A program made the translations under genes and the position numbers. Below the pieces are notes generated by a model. It saw nothing but the letters and a program-made list of their open reading frames with translations. It did not search any database and was not told where the DNA came from. Of a stretch of DNA of 39,434 nucleotides, positions 1 to 9,446 are shown piece after piece; the first letter of the stretch is position 1, and every line of letters begins with the position of its first letter. This DNA is from Bacteroidota bacterium. GTDB taxonomy: Bacteria; Bacteroidota; Bacteroidia; Chitinophagales; Saprospiraceae. The DNA lies in NCBI GenBank assembly GCA_024642665.1, contig JAHEAR010000031.1, positions 1 to 39,434 on the forward strand, in the 5' to 3' direction.

Positions 1-2423
1 ATTACATATGTCGCAATACCTCCTATAATCGGTACTTTAATCGCGGTGCCTTCTCGGTCACTGACGAAATCATATATTTTTAAAAACCCGGTATCTATAT
101 AACAATCTTCCCCCAGAATTTCTTTTACTTCAAATTGAACGACATAACTTAACCCTTGTTCCATCAAGATGATGTTTTCATCTTCCGAATTTGTGCAATC
201 AAGGACCTGTGCTCCTGCATCCACCCAATTTGTAGTGATGACTAGCGGCGATCTGTAAATAAACGTAACGCCGGGAGCCACATCGCTATAGGTTGTATCG
301 GAAAGCGTGACCATCATCGTATCCGCATCAGTGGTAATGATTACACCATTAGGAAGAGTGTCGATAGACATCGGAGTGATGAGCGTTGTATCCGTGTTGG
401 TAACGATCTGTGCTGTATCCCTTACGGTAAGATCTATCACCACCGGCTTAAATCCGATTTGATCCATGATATTTGAAATATTAGGATTGCCGGGAGAGAT
501 AATGTCCGTGACCTGTACTGAATAATCTCTGGCCGGCAGATCGTAAAGCGTCAATAACCCATTGACATCCGTGTAACGTGTTTCGTTGAAGCAATTGTTT
601 GGGGAAGTAATCTGAACTTCAACTGAATCTCCAAGTGAAGCACCACATCCACCCTGAACAATAATATTGAGGTCATCTGTCTCTGTATCTTCAAAATCAA
701 TACTCGTATTGTCGGCTGCAATAAAAAGCACCGCCGCGCTGTCACCATTTGAGTTTTCAAAACTGTGATGCAGGTATGTAGGGGAAAATGAATATGTTTT
801 TTCTTCCTGTATCGCAAAAGACCAATCGCCGGCTGCATCTGTAAGAATGCCATAGTCCAGACTATCCACCAAAATAGTTACTCCTTCAATGCCGCATGTC
901 GATCCATTGCTGGAGGTTGGATACGTGATCTGGCCTCCTACCGTATAGACCGTAAGGTCAGTAAAATCAACCCCTGAAACTGTTTTGGTGTTTACGTCCA
1001 ATGTCCGTTTGACAGTATCCGGACTAAACTCATGTGGCACGAGGCCCATCTTGAAGGGTACAATTTCAAACTCGGCACCGTCATAATAATAGATGTCTTT
1101 AATTTCATAATATCCCTCCGCATCCGTGACGGCACAATAGGTAAGCGGGCAGGTTGGAAGGGCTGCACCTCCGGCCGGAATAGTGGAGATGAGTTCAATA
1201 TTAACCTCTACCCCCACAACACCGGCATTTAGCTTTGATCTGACATGACCACTGACTTTCCCGTTGGGTTTACTATATCCGGTATCCGTATCGGTCAGGT
1301 ATGGATTCGCTCCTATTGGTGTAACATAGTAGGTATATTGATATCCGGGAATACCATCCTGATCATTATACGCTTTGGCGCTCCCGGTTAGTATAGTCAG
1401 TTCTTCTTTCAGGGCGGATTCGGGAATGCTTCTTTCAATTCGAATATCATCGGCGATATGTGAGATATCATTCCATGAAAGTTTAGCGCGGTTATAATAA
1501 TTTCCATCACTGACGACAAGGCCGACATCAAATGTGGAACCTTGATCACTCGCTCCAGAGGATTCATGGACTTTTCCAAACGACCCGATGGGTGTATAGG
1601 TTTTAACCGTGTAATTATGGTTTTGCCCAGGGGTCAGACCGTTATGAGTATATGTTGTTGAGGAGCCATTAATGGTAGCGATCAGCACATTGTCGCTATA
1701 TATTCTGTATTGGCGAAGGCCTGCAGGCACATTTGACCCATGCGCCCAGGTAATGACCACCTTGGTATCAAACTCTCCATCGGTGGCTGATACTGAAGTT
1801 GGGTTTTTTAAGGCCGAAGTAGATGATGTAACGCCTGTTCCTGAAAAAGAATAATCACAATCACAAGGAACAAGACAAGTAGCAAAAACAGTGCAATCAT
1901 CACCGGTCCACTTCCGCTCACCGTAAAAGTTAAATGACCAGTCCAAGTCAATGCTTTGGCCTGGCCCACACTTATAAATGGCCGCCCTCGTATCTACGTC
2001 TAACCAATCTGCCGGAAAATCATTGCCACCGCTTTGTGTCCAGGACACACTTAAAGTAGTCGTTTGGCTACAGTTACAATAACTCCCATTATAGTCCCAC
2101 GTCATATCAAGAGCATAATCACTGTTTCCGGTGTTTGATGCCGAATATGTTGTATTGTGGTCCGGTGCGTCAATCATCGCCGTTCGGTCAGAATCATGGG
2201 GGTTTGGTTCCGAAAACGTTGTAATGGAACCGGATGCCTTTGATATCGGTAAGTGTCCATCGACATCACTTACTTCCGTCCTGGTTTGTTTTTTCGTCTC
2301 CTGCGACTGCGCTTGTCCGTAGCTAAACGACAGACAAAGAAGAAAAGCAAATAAGAACATCCGAGTCATTCCCGTTAGAAAAGGTGGTCGGTTAAAAAGC
2401 AGGTTTTGGTTTTCGTTTTTCAT
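1..2423 (-). CDS. Secreted FN3 / carboxypeptidase-regulatory-like surface protein, N-terminal part (C-terminus outside window)
   Basis: Reading the minus strand from an ATG at 2423 gives 807 open codons to the left edge, so the gene is cut by the window. Function not recognised. In-frame ATGs at 2369 and 2360 are alternative starts; each leads into a hydrophobic signal peptide (MFLFAFLLCLSFSYGQAQS, about residues 22-40). A cysteine-rich stretch follows (about residues 110-200). An FN3-like domain lies at about 205-300 and a second beta-sandwich at about 301-375. Three carboxypeptidase-regulatory-like segments then follow, at about 383-488 (KVSGHV...TDAEGYYEI), 490-545 (VGGQITY...LTDAAGDWSF) and 582-648 (YTDVNGLLTLYDLPA). 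This architecture fits a large exported or surface protein. A C-terminal sorting domain would lie outside the window. The gene is divergent from the response regulator at 2600, which may control it (inference). Confidence 0.85.
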   Translation of the reverse strand, partial: MKNENQNLLFNRPPFLTGMTRMFLFAFLLCLSFSYGQAQSQETKKQTRTEVSDVDGHLPISKASGSITTFSEPNPHDSDRTAMIDAPDHNTTYSASNTGNSDYALDMTWDYNGSYCNCSQTTTLSVSWTQSGGNDFPADWLDVDTRAAIYKCGPGQSIDLDWSFNFYGERKWTGDDCTVFATCLVPCDCDYSFSGTGVTSSTSALKNPTSVSATDGEFDTKVVITWAHGSNVPAGLRQYRIYSDNVLIATINGSSTTYTHNGLTPGQNHNYTVKTYTPIGSFGKVHESSGASDQGSTFDVGLVVSDGNYYNRAKLSWNDISHIADDIRIERSIPESALKEELTILTGSAKAYNDQDGIPGYQYTYYVTPIGANPYLTDTDTGYSKPNGKVSGHVRSKLNAGVVGVEVNIELISTIPAGGAALPTCPLTYCAVTDAEGYYEIKDIYYYDGAEFEIVPFKMGLVPHEFSPDTVKRTLDVNTKTVSGVDFTDLTVYTVGGQITYPTSSNGSTCGIEGVTILVDSLDYGILTDAAGDWSFAIQEEKTYSFSPTYLHHSFENSNGDSAAVLFIAADNTSIDFEDTETDDLNIIVQGGCGASLGDSVEVQITSPNNCFNETRYTDVNGLLTLYDLPARDYSVQVTDIISPGNPNISNIMDQIGFKPVVIDLTVRDTAQIVTNTDTTLITPMSIDTLPNGVIITTDADTMMVTLSDTTYSDVAPGVTFIYRSPLVITTNWVDAGAQVLDCTNSEDENIILMEQGLSYVVQFEVKEILGEDCYIDTGFLKIYDFVSDREGTAIKVPIIGGIATYV

Positions 2424-2523
2424 ACGCTTTGGTTTTTTAAAGAAAGGATTTGATTGTCTTTAAACAGGGGATTCCCTATCTAAACACAATGTCTTAAGAA
2501 AAAAGAAGTGTTTGTACCCCCAA

Positions 2524-2557
2524 TTTATGTGGGGATTCCTGGCCTGCCCCGCATAAA
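2524..2557. promoter_or_regulatory. Inverted repeat in the divergent intergenic region (operator or leader hairpin candidate)
   Basis: TTTATGTGGGG at 2524-2534 faces CCCCGCATAAA at 2547-2557. Ten of 11 positions pair normally, the remaining one is a T-G wobble, and the loop is 12 bases. It lies 42 bases before the response-regulator start, in the 176-base gap shared with the divergent surface-protein gene. It could be a two-fold operator for a LuxR-type regulator or an RNA hairpin; the sequence does not decide. Confidence 0.4.
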
Positions 2558-2599
2558 CAGATGGTAGGCATGTACAGCATATAAGGTTACATTTGGAAT

Positions 2600-3226
2600 G
2601 TGAAGAAGATCAATCTGGGCATTATTGAAGACGAAAGAATCGTAATGGATGGTCTTGTTATGTTGTTTTCAGAGCAACCAGACATTTGTCTTCACAGCAC
2701 TGCCGGGAGTATGGAGGATTTTTTAAAAAATGAATCTGTCGGCGATATTGATATTCTCCTTTTGGATATTCAGCTGCCCGGGATGTCAGGGCTGGAAGGT
2801 ATCCGGCCATTAAAAGAGTTGATTCCGGGCGTTGAAATTATTATTCTCACCACGCATGAAGACGAGGAGGTTATTTTTAAAGCCTTGTACGCCGGAGCTT
2901 CTTCTTATATTTCTAAACGCACACCGATTCAGAAGGTGCTTGATGCCGTACGAACGGTCCATCGTGGCGGCTCTTATATGTCTCCGTTTATTGCTCGTAA
3001 GGTTTTTCAGTATTTTGCCCCTATCAAGAAAGAGGAAGAAAAGCTCACGCCAAGACAAAAACAAATTGTTCAGGCACTTGTCGATGGCGACAGTTATAAA
3101 ATGATCGCTGACAAATTTTTGATTTCAAATAATACTGTAGCGGATCACATTCGAACCATTTATAAAAAACTTCATATTCACAGCAAGTCTGAACTTATCT
3201 CAAAATCGTTTAAAGGCGAAATTTGA
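2600..3226 (+). CDS. NarL/LuxR-family response regulator
   Basis: A 208-residue two-domain response regulator. The receiver domain (about residues 3-120) has an acidic pocket at E10/D11, the phospho-acceptor D56 in DILLLDIQLPGMSG, a switch residue at T84 or T85, and K106 in SYISKRTP. The LuxR-type helix-turn-helix occupies about 145-205 (LTPRQKQIVQALVDG, then NNTVADHIRTIYKKL). The start is a GTG: the ATG two bases upstream is followed at once by TGA, and the next in-frame ATG would remove the acidic pocket. The sensor kinase begins 74 bases downstream on the same strand and has the HisKA_3-type core that normally partners this class, so the two are a likely cognate pair (inference). The target promoter is unknown. 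Confidence 0.95.
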   Translation: MKKINLGIIEDERIVMDGLVMLFSEQPDICLHSTAGSMEDFLKNESVGDIDILLLDIQLPGMSGLEGIRPLKELIPGVEIIILTTHEDEEVIFKALYAGASSYISKRTPIQKVLDAVRTVHRGGSYMSPFIARKVFQYFAPIKKEEEKLTPRQKQIVQALVDGDSYKMIADKFLISNNTVADHIRTIYKKLHIHSKSELISKSFKGEI

Positions 3227-3300
3227 TTCGGAGTGATCATATAGCCTTTTTTGAATCCATCGAATGATTCATGCGTATATTAGATTCTATTCTTTAACTA

Positions 3301-6294
3301 ATGCGCTACCACTACATTTTTCTTGCCTGGTTTGTCTTCGCTCCAATAATCGTGCTTTCACAGGATGACTTTCAGGTCAGTTCCTTCTCTTCGGTGTTTA
3401 TTGCTCAAGACATTCCAAATGCTAATATAACCGGCATGGCTCAAGACCCCAGGGGGTTTGTTTGGATTGCAACCAGAAATGGGCTGTTTCGATATGATGG
3501 TATCACCTTTCGATCGTTTAGAAATGCTCCGGGAGCAGAAAAGAAAATTAGCTTCAACGTAATTAGTAACATGCATTTGGTGAAAGACACCTTTCTAGTC
3601 CTGGAGGGTTTGCGCGAACTTAATGTGCTCAATATTTACTCAGAAGAACTAACCTATCAATCCCCAGCCGACAAAGTGCTGGCCCAATCCGTGCACTTTG
3701 AAGATCAATGGTTTTTTTTATTTGAAGATCATGCGTACAACACCTATTTGTACGAATTCGCTCAGGAAGGTCATTTAAAGCCTGTCCCGATGAGATTGCC
3801 TGATGATATGCGCATTCATTACGCATGTTATAATGGGGCTGGGTTCCTTTATTTTTTTGATTGGCGTGGACACTTTTGGATGCTAGACACAAAGGAACCT
3901 GTTGCTCCAAAGCGATTAGATTCGTTACAATTCATGGGCAGGAGAAAGCTATATATGCCCTCACTTTTCTGCGATAGCAATCAACAGGTATGGGCAATGG
4001 ACAATGCTAATAACGGCCTTCGCAGGGCTTTCCGCTGGAGCAATGAACAGGGGTTTGAATATCAGTTTGATCTTTCCAACAACCTAACCCTCATTCAAGG
4101 GAACAATCCCGATTTGCTATGGCTCTATGATCTTGATCGCTCTGTCCTAAGTCAAATGAATCTGTCATCAGGAGATTCCTATGATCTTTTTAAAACTCAT
4201 GTTCCACTCAAGAATATTTCATCTGTTTTTAAAGACCGTCAGGGTAATATATGGATAGGATCCCAGTTTAATCCCGACCAAGGCATTCTTTTGATACACC
4301 CTCACCATGATGGATTTAAAACGTTTCTAAATCAACCTGGAAAAGAGTCTTCTTTGGGGGAGGCGTGTCGAGCCATTGAACAGCTGCCTAATGGCCAGTT
4401 TCTTGTTGGAGCGGCTAAAGGATTTTACTTGCATGACCGCATGACCAATCGATCCAAACATTTAGATCTTCAACTCGCAAATCATCAAATTTCCATCTCA
4501 AATATTTGGGAAATTATTACTGCATCTGACACCAATCAAATCTGGTTTTCAAAAGAAGAAGGTGGCGTCTATTCGCTTACCTGGCCGGAGAAAATAATCA
4601 CGCGTTATGGGCTTAACACAAATGTGAGTGACCGTAGTCTTGGTTTGGTATTAGATAAAAAACAGATGCTGTGGGTGGGAACCAGAAGTGGTATTACCTG
4701 GCTAAACACCAAAACACTGGAAGTAGATTCTCTGGATGAATTGTCTTCTTTGTTTTACGATGTAAACGGATACAACTGGGTGACTACCGATTCCGTTCTT
4801 TTTTGGTTGTGCTCCTCTCATGGGCTATATCTTTTTGACGAGAACCGAACATTGATTCGCCGGTATGCTACCGATACAGAACCTTTTCTATTCACTAACG
4901 AAGTCTATGATCTTATTCCGGATGATGGGGGGTATTGGATTGCAACAGACAATGGACTTCATTTCCTGAGAGGTGATTCGGTATCTCGCTTTTCTGTTGA
5001 GAACGGATTACCACACAACGCTATAGCTTCCGTTTTACTGGATGATCATAACGATTTGTGGTTGGCCACCTTTAATGGGCTAAGCAAGCGAGACAAAAAG
5101 AGTGGTCGGTTTCAAAATTTCTATGTGGAAGATGGATTGCCCCATAATGAGTTTAATCGCTTAGGAAAGTTTAAATCAAAAGATGGGGAACTTTTTTTTA
5201 GTACACAGAATGGCGTCGTTCACTTCTTTCCGGATAGTTTGGAGAAGAACATGGTTCCAATTCCTTTGGTGCTTGTAGATTTTTCCTCCTTTGGAAATGA
5301 TGGCGTATTGGTCAAAACACCCATAGCGGATATAAACGATCTTGATCATTTGGTTATTCCTGCCGGAAACAAGTATTTTCAAATTGATGTGGCCTTGTTA
5401 AACTTTGTCAACGCAAGAGAAAATCGATATGCTTATTTCCTTGAAGGACTGGAAAGTGACTGGCGACCTTTAAGTGCGATTTCCACGATTCAATATAACA
5501 ATCTCCCTCCCGGCACCTATACACTTCATGTCAGGGCTGCCAGTGTCTCAGGAATGATTGCACAGAGTGCGTTATCTCTTCGAATTGATGTGCTTCAACA
5601 TTTTTACCAAACAAGTTCTTTTCTTTTTTTAACGATCCTTTCTCTACTGGCGCTGGTTTCAGCCATTATTCGGTATCGCTATTTACAGGATTTAAAAATG
5701 GAGCGCATGCGCATGCAAATTTCAAGCGATCTGCATGATGAAGTAGGCGGCGTACTTAGCGGTATTGCCATTCAAATGGAAGTGCTGGAAAATCGTTCGC
5801 CGGATGATATCAAGCCATTTATGAAATCACTTGCACACAGCAGTCGCAATGCCGTATCAAAAATGCGTGATGTGATTTGGGCGGTCGACACCAGCAAAGA
5901 TGCCTTCGAAGATTTACTGGAGCGGATGAAAGCATTTACACTCGAGTTGCTTGTCCCACTGGATGTAAATTATAATTACACCTTCACCAATATTGATAAA
6001 AACAAAAAGCTAAGTGTTCCCTTTAGACAAAATGTATATCTGATTTTCAAAGAAGCGATGGTAAATATCATTAAGCACGCCGATGCCCACACCGTTGATA
6101 TCGTGCTGACGGCCACCAGAAAGTCGCTTCAGATGCGCATTGCAGATGATGGTAAGGGTTTTTCTGATGCCTCTAATGCACGGGGGCGAGGAGTAAAAAA
6201 TATGCAAAAGAGAGCAAAGCAAATCGGGGGCTCTCTAAGCTTTGAAAATGGAGAAAATGGCGGTACCGTTTTACTTTTAACAGCACCCTTTTAA
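3301..6294 (+). CDS. Beta-propeller (Reg_prop/Y_Y_Y) sensor histidine kinase
   Basis: A 997-residue hybrid sensor. A signal peptide (about 1-21, ending LSQ) exports a long propeller region (about 25-645) with recurring Reg_prop blades such as DPRGFVWIATRNGLFRYDG, RQGNIWIGS and DDHNDLWLATFNGLSKRD. A Y_Y_Y beta-sandwich follows (about 650-750, YFLEGLESDWRPL), then one membrane helix (about 769-790). The cytoplasmic kinase core is of the HisKA_3/NarX type: the phospho-accepting histidine is H812 in SSDLHDEVGG, with an ATPase N-box near 916-930 (FKEAMVNIIKHADAH) and G-boxes DDGKGF and GRGVKNM. It pairs with the response regulator just upstream. In Bacteroidota such sensors often detect polysaccharide breakdown products. 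No glycan-utilisation genes are visible here, so the ligand is unknown. Confidence 0.95.
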   Translation: MRYHYIFLAWFVFAPIIVLSQDDFQVSSFSSVFIAQDIPNANITGMAQDPRGFVWIATRNGLFRYDGITFRSFRNAPGAEKKISFNVISNMHLVKDTFLVLEGLRELNVLNIYSEELTYQSPADKVLAQSVHFEDQWFFLFEDHAYNTYLYEFAQEGHLKPVPMRLPDDMRIHYACYNGAGFLYFFDWRGHFWMLDTKEPVAPKRLDSLQFMGRRKLYMPSLFCDSNQQVWAMDNANNGLRRAFRWSNEQGFEYQFDLSNNLTLIQGNNPDLLWLYDLDRSVLSQMNLSSGDSYDLFKTHVPLKNISSVFKDRQGNIWIGSQFNPDQGILLIHPHHDGFKTFLNQPGKESSLGEACRAIEQLPNGQFLVGAAKGFYLHDRMTNRSKHLDLQLANHQISISNIWEIITASDTNQIWFSKEEGGVYSLTWPEKIITRYGLNTNVSDRSLGLVLDKKQMLWVGTRSGITWLNTKTLEVDSLDELSSLFYDVNGYNWVTTDSVLFWLCSSHGLYLFDENRTLIRRYATDTEPFLFTNEVYDLIPDDGGYWIATDNGLHFLRGDSVSRFSVENGLPHNAIASVLLDDHNDLWLATFNGLSKRDKKSGRFQNFYVEDGLPHNEFNRLGKFKSKDGELFFSTQNGVVHFFPDSLEKNMVPIPLVLVDFSSFGNDGVLVKTPIADINDLDHLVIPAGNKYFQIDVALLNFVNARENRYAYFLEGLESDWRPLSAISTIQYNNLPPGTYTLHVRAASVSGMIAQSALSLRIDVLQHFYQTSSFLFLTILSLLALVSAIIRYRYLQDLKMERMRMQISSDLHDEVGGVLSGIAIQMEVLENRSPDDIKPFMKSLAHSSRNAVSKMRDVIWAVDTSKDAFEDLLERMKAFTLELLVPLDVNYNYTFTNIDKNKKLSVPFRQNVYLIFKEAMVNIIKHADAHTVDIVLTATRKSLQMRIADDGKGFSDASNARGRGVKNMQKRAKQIGGSLSFENGENGGTVLLLTAPF

Positions 6295-6384
6295 TCATGA
6301 CCATCGACAAAATCATAGATGATTTGAACATCTTCTTTTGCGCTGATATCCACTTTTTCAGACCCTGTTTTATTTAATGCCTGC

Positions 6385-7791
6385 TTAAAAACTGGTTCTC
6401 GAGTGAATGTAAAAACCCCACTCCCCGAGATGATTTCCCGCGTAACTAAATTGGAAAAAAAAATTGTTATACATCAGCACACTCAATGCCGGACCGCCGC
6501 CATAAAGCCATCGATTGGCTAGTGGGTTTTGTGCTCCGGTATACGGGTCGTTGACATAACCCGCCTCAAAGAGTAATGAGATATAAAACGCATACGGCGC
6601 TGTTCGAAACTGCTGGATGGGCATAAATTTGCCAAGGTCTGCTTTTCTTTCGAGCAACTTAAAGGCCAATTGATATTTTCCAAGGATAACATCTAATCCG
6701 TCAATCGCATACAACTCATAGCCACTAACATATTTGACGCCATACCCCAGGCCCCTGTAATACACATAAGATGGCTGATCTCTGGTAATGCTATATTTTC
6801 CTAGCGCTGATATCCTGTGCTGAAATCTGCGACCCTTGGCTATATTAAACTCTACGGCAACATTGGAGGTTAGCAAGTCTTCATCGCCATCAATCCCCAG
6901 ACCGATTTTTTCAAGACTTATTCCCGCTTTAAATCCTCTTGCCGGAAAGATTTTAATATCTCGGTCATCATACTCAAAGGCCAGCGCCAAACCAAATACG
7001 CTTTGTGTACTATCTCCTTTTATAAAATACTTTGGATTATAATCGGACACCACTCTGTTGTCCACATCCAGATGCTGATAGCTTAATCCCAGATCGTATT
7101 TAAGAAATATATTGGGTCGATAGAAAATGCCTGCACGTCCTTCCCAGCGTTCTTGTATGATGCGTTCATCAAACCGAACAAACGATTCTTTGTTGTCGTT
7201 GGTCGCATAACTAATTTCTTTATTAACACTATGCACAAACCCCGTTGACAAACCGAGACTTTGCCTTTTGTTAAAGTAAGGAAACCGATATTCTATCTCT
7301 TGTTTTGGCGTATAACCAAATTGTATTTTAGCTTTTAGCTTATCGTTTCTTCCCGAAAAATTCAGCCAATCCAATCGGGCACCAATATTAATGCGGTTAA
7401 TGCTTGCTTTTTGTGTTGTCCACCAGACATTAAAGTTTCTGTCCGCCAGATCAAAAATAGGAAGGATATAGATATACCACGATTCTTTGACAACAACATT
7501 GATGTCCACAGTATTTTTGTCTGTGTCCCATTCTCTTATATTGACGACCGCCTCTGTAAATAAACCCAGATTTATCAAGTTGTTGCTGTTGCGCTCAAGT
7601 GTTGGCCCCAGATCGTTTTGTATAAGGCTATCGCCTACAGAAAATGTAAGCTCTCTGCTGACAATGGATGCCCTTGTTTTTTTTAGTCCGGTGATGGTGA
7701 TGGACTGCACGGTGACCGACTGTCCAAAAGAAAACTTAAAAAGAAAAATTAATCCTGCGATAAGAATTGCTTTCCGGCGAAGTAGATGCAT
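6385..7791 (-). CDS. POTRA-containing Omp85/BamA-like outer-membrane protein
   Basis: A 468-residue protein with a signal peptide (residues 1-24, FKFSFGQS). One POTRA-like domain follows (about 26-103, VQSITITGLKKTRASIVSREL), then a barrel from about 110 to the end. The final strand closes on phenylalanine (FYIHSRTSF), the C-terminal signal used by the BAM machinery. It is shorter than BamA, which carries five POTRA domains, and is closer to the small TamA-like or patatin-associated barrels. Its ATG overlaps the stop of the upstream CBS gene by one base (TGATG), so the two are translationally coupled. A T9 run in the mRNA (6451-6459) lies close to the 3' end; see the findings for the open frame beyond it. 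Substrate unknown. Confidence 0.85.
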   Translation of the reverse strand: MHLLRRKAILIAGLIFLFKFSFGQSVTVQSITITGLKKTRASIVSRELTFSVGDSLIQNDLGPTLERNSNNLINLGLFTEAVVNIREWDTDKNTVDINVVVKESWYIYILPIFDLADRNFNVWWTTQKASINRINIGARLDWLNFSGRNDKLKAKIQFGYTPKQEIEYRFPYFNKRQSLGLSTGFVHSVNKEISYATNDNKESFVRFDERIIQERWEGRAGIFYRPNIFLKYDLGLSYQHLDVDNRVVSDYNPKYFIKGDSTQSVFGLALAFEYDDRDIKIFPARGFKAGISLEKIGLGIDGDEDLLTSNVAVEFNIAKGRRFQHRISALGKYSITRDQPSYVYYRGLGYGVKYVSGYELYAIDGLDVILGKYQLAFKLLERKADLGKFMPIQQFRTAPYAFYISLLFEAGYVNDPYTGAQNPLANRWLYGGGPALSVLMYNNFFFQFSYAGNHLGEWGFYIHSRTSF

Positions 7792-8450
7792 CAGACATTT
7801 AGATAATGTAAAAAGGCATCAAAGTTGTCCTGAAGATTTTCAAAATAACCCTCTTCGGAGAAGGTGGCTTTGATGGTATATTCATATCGCTCCAGAGTAG
7901 CCACCAGGTTTTGGATTTCCTTTTGATTGGTTTTGATCGTTAAAAACATTTTAGTGCTCGATGGTTCCCTGGTCAGAAAACTGCTTAACACAACGGAGCC
8001 TTCACTTTCGATGATTCTTGATATTTCTGCCAAACTATAATCCGACTTTTGAAGTTCTAAAACAATAATTCCTCCTCGTTCTGAAAAAGAAAAACTTCGG
8101 GCATAATATTGAATCAAATCTTCAAGGGTAATTAATCCGAGATAATTATCACTTCTGTCTACAACCGGAATCATGGTCAACTTACCATCCGCCATCACGC
8201 TCATCACCTCAAACAGATGATCAGTGTCTCTGACAAACGCTTTGTTAAGTCCAAGTGAAAAAGAACCAATCGGTTCGTCAATCGGACTCGTCGTAATATC
8301 TTCTTCTGAAATGGTTCCGAGGAGTTGTTCGTTGTTGACAATCGGAAGATGTTTCAGGTGGTATACCTGTAAGTAGGTCAATGCCTGCTCACCTGTGTCA
8401 GAAGTATTAAGCGGCTGAATTAAATGTGATATGAGTTCTCTGGCAACCAT
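7791..8450 (-). CDS. Tandem CBS-domain protein with ACT-like C-terminus (AcuB-like)
   Basis: A 219-residue soluble protein. Two CBS motifs occupy about residues 8-60 (LPIVNNEQLLGTISEEDI) and 75-125 (MIPVVDRSDNYLGLITLEDLI), which together would form a Bateman module binding an adenine nucleotide. The C-terminal part (about 130-205, GGIIVLELQKSDYSLAEISRI) resembles an ACT-like regulatory fold as in AcuB. There is no catalytic domain, so a ligand-sensing regulatory role is inferred. It is the first gene of a two-gene unit with the Omp85-like gene, overlapping it by one base. Function not established. Confidence 0.85.
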   Translation of the reverse strand: MVARELISHLIQPLNTSDTGEQALTYLQVYHLKHLPIVNNEQLLGTISEEDITTSPIDEPIGSFSLGLNKAFVRDTDHLFEVMSVMADGKLTMIPVVDRSDNYLGLITLEDLIQYYARSFSFSERGGIIVLELQKSDYSLAEISRIIESEGSVVLSSFLTREPSSTKMFLTIKTNQKEIQNLVATLERYEYTIKATFSEEGYFENLQDNFDAFLHYLNV

Positions 8451-8515
8451 GCCTTTCTAGTTTTATATGTATAAGACGAAAGATTGTGCCAAAAGTGGCG
8501 CGGTTTAATAAATAT

Positions 8516-9319
8516 TTAACGCGTCAATTTCCTTTTTTCAATGGAAAACTCCTGTTCGGAGAGCAATCCTCGTTCCCTCAGCTCAGAAAGTCTCTTTAAT
8601 TGTGCCAACAACATGTCGTCCTGAACAGGCATTTCCGCTGATGGTGTTTCCGCTTGATTGTCCGTTTCATTGATTGGTGCAGCTGCTAAACGAAACTTGT
8701 TGTTTTCAAATTCATCAAACCGTTCCTGGATGCGGACATAAGCCAGGTCGTCATGTGTTTTGATTTTATTAAAATCGGTAAATCCTAAAGCTACTGCTCG
8801 ATCAAGATGGGCATACGCTTTGTCGACTTGCTCTGTCAATGAGTAGGCACACGCCAAATTAAAATGCAGTGATATGTCATTAGGGTTGATTTCCAGGCCT
8901 TTTGAAAAATCTTCAATGGCGCCTTCCAAATCAAACTCCTTATACTTTTTTATACCATTGATTTTATAAGGATTTTGGATGTTTCGCCCGGATGACCTCC
9001 CTGCTCTGGGCGATGCCGGAGCTCTTCTGGATTGGCGTGGTGGTGCCATCGGCGGATATCCCTTTTGTTGTAGTCTCCTGTTATATATTGGCGGAACCAT
9101 GCCTTGTTGTGTGTTATACTTTGCGTCAAACGCCTCTTCCGTCATGCTAAACAGGATAATGGCATCGATGATCCCAATAAAGGCAGGAATAATGGTAAAT
9201 GAAACGATGGCTAAAAAAACATAGAGAACGCCCAGACCTACCTGTCCAAGATAGAATCGATGCACACCGGCCCACCCCAGAAAAATGGCAAAAAGCCCTG
9301 CTGCTGTTTTATTTCTCAT
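8516..9319 (-). CDS. TM2-domain protein with TPR and SHOCT segments
   Basis: A 267-residue membrane protein. The N-terminal TM2 domain (about 1-70) shows the family signature GLFAIFLGWAGVHRFYLGQ, two hydrophobic helices and a conserved aspartate (IDAI). A Pro/Arg-rich linker (about 75-115) leads to TPR-like helices (about 120-190, AIEDFSKGLEINPNDISLHF). The last 30 residues are a SHOCT helix pair (LKRLSELRERGLLSEQEFSIEKRKL). The role of the family is unknown. The combination suggests a membrane-bound scaffold that recruits proteins through the TPR and the short C-terminal domain (inference). Confidence 0.85.
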   Translation of the reverse strand: MRNKTAAGLFAIFLGWAGVHRFYLGQVGLGVLYVFLAIVSFTIIPAFIGIIDAIILFSMTEEAFDAKYNTQQGMVPPIYNRRLQQKGYPPMAPPRQSRRAPASPRAGRSSGRNIQNPYKINGIKKYKEFDLEGAIEDFSKGLEINPNDISLHFNLACAYSLTEQVDKAYAHLDRAVALGFTDFNKIKTHDDLAYVRIQERFDEFENNKFRLAAAPINETDNQAETPSAEMPVQDDMLLAQLKRLSELRERGLLSEQEFSIEKRKLTR

Positions 9320-9446
9320 GAAATGCGCTTAGAAAAACAAGTCTTGTGATCATCATAACTTCGTCAAAGTTCGGAATTTTTGGTTGGGACTGTTGCCTTA
9401 ACCACCGGCAATGGGGCCATAAAAGGTAATTATTTTACCCAAAAAA

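Noticed and set aside
2588-2595. TACATTTG as a -7 promoter element for the response regulator
   Set aside because: It lies only four bases before the GTG start and has no TTTG at the right upstream distance.
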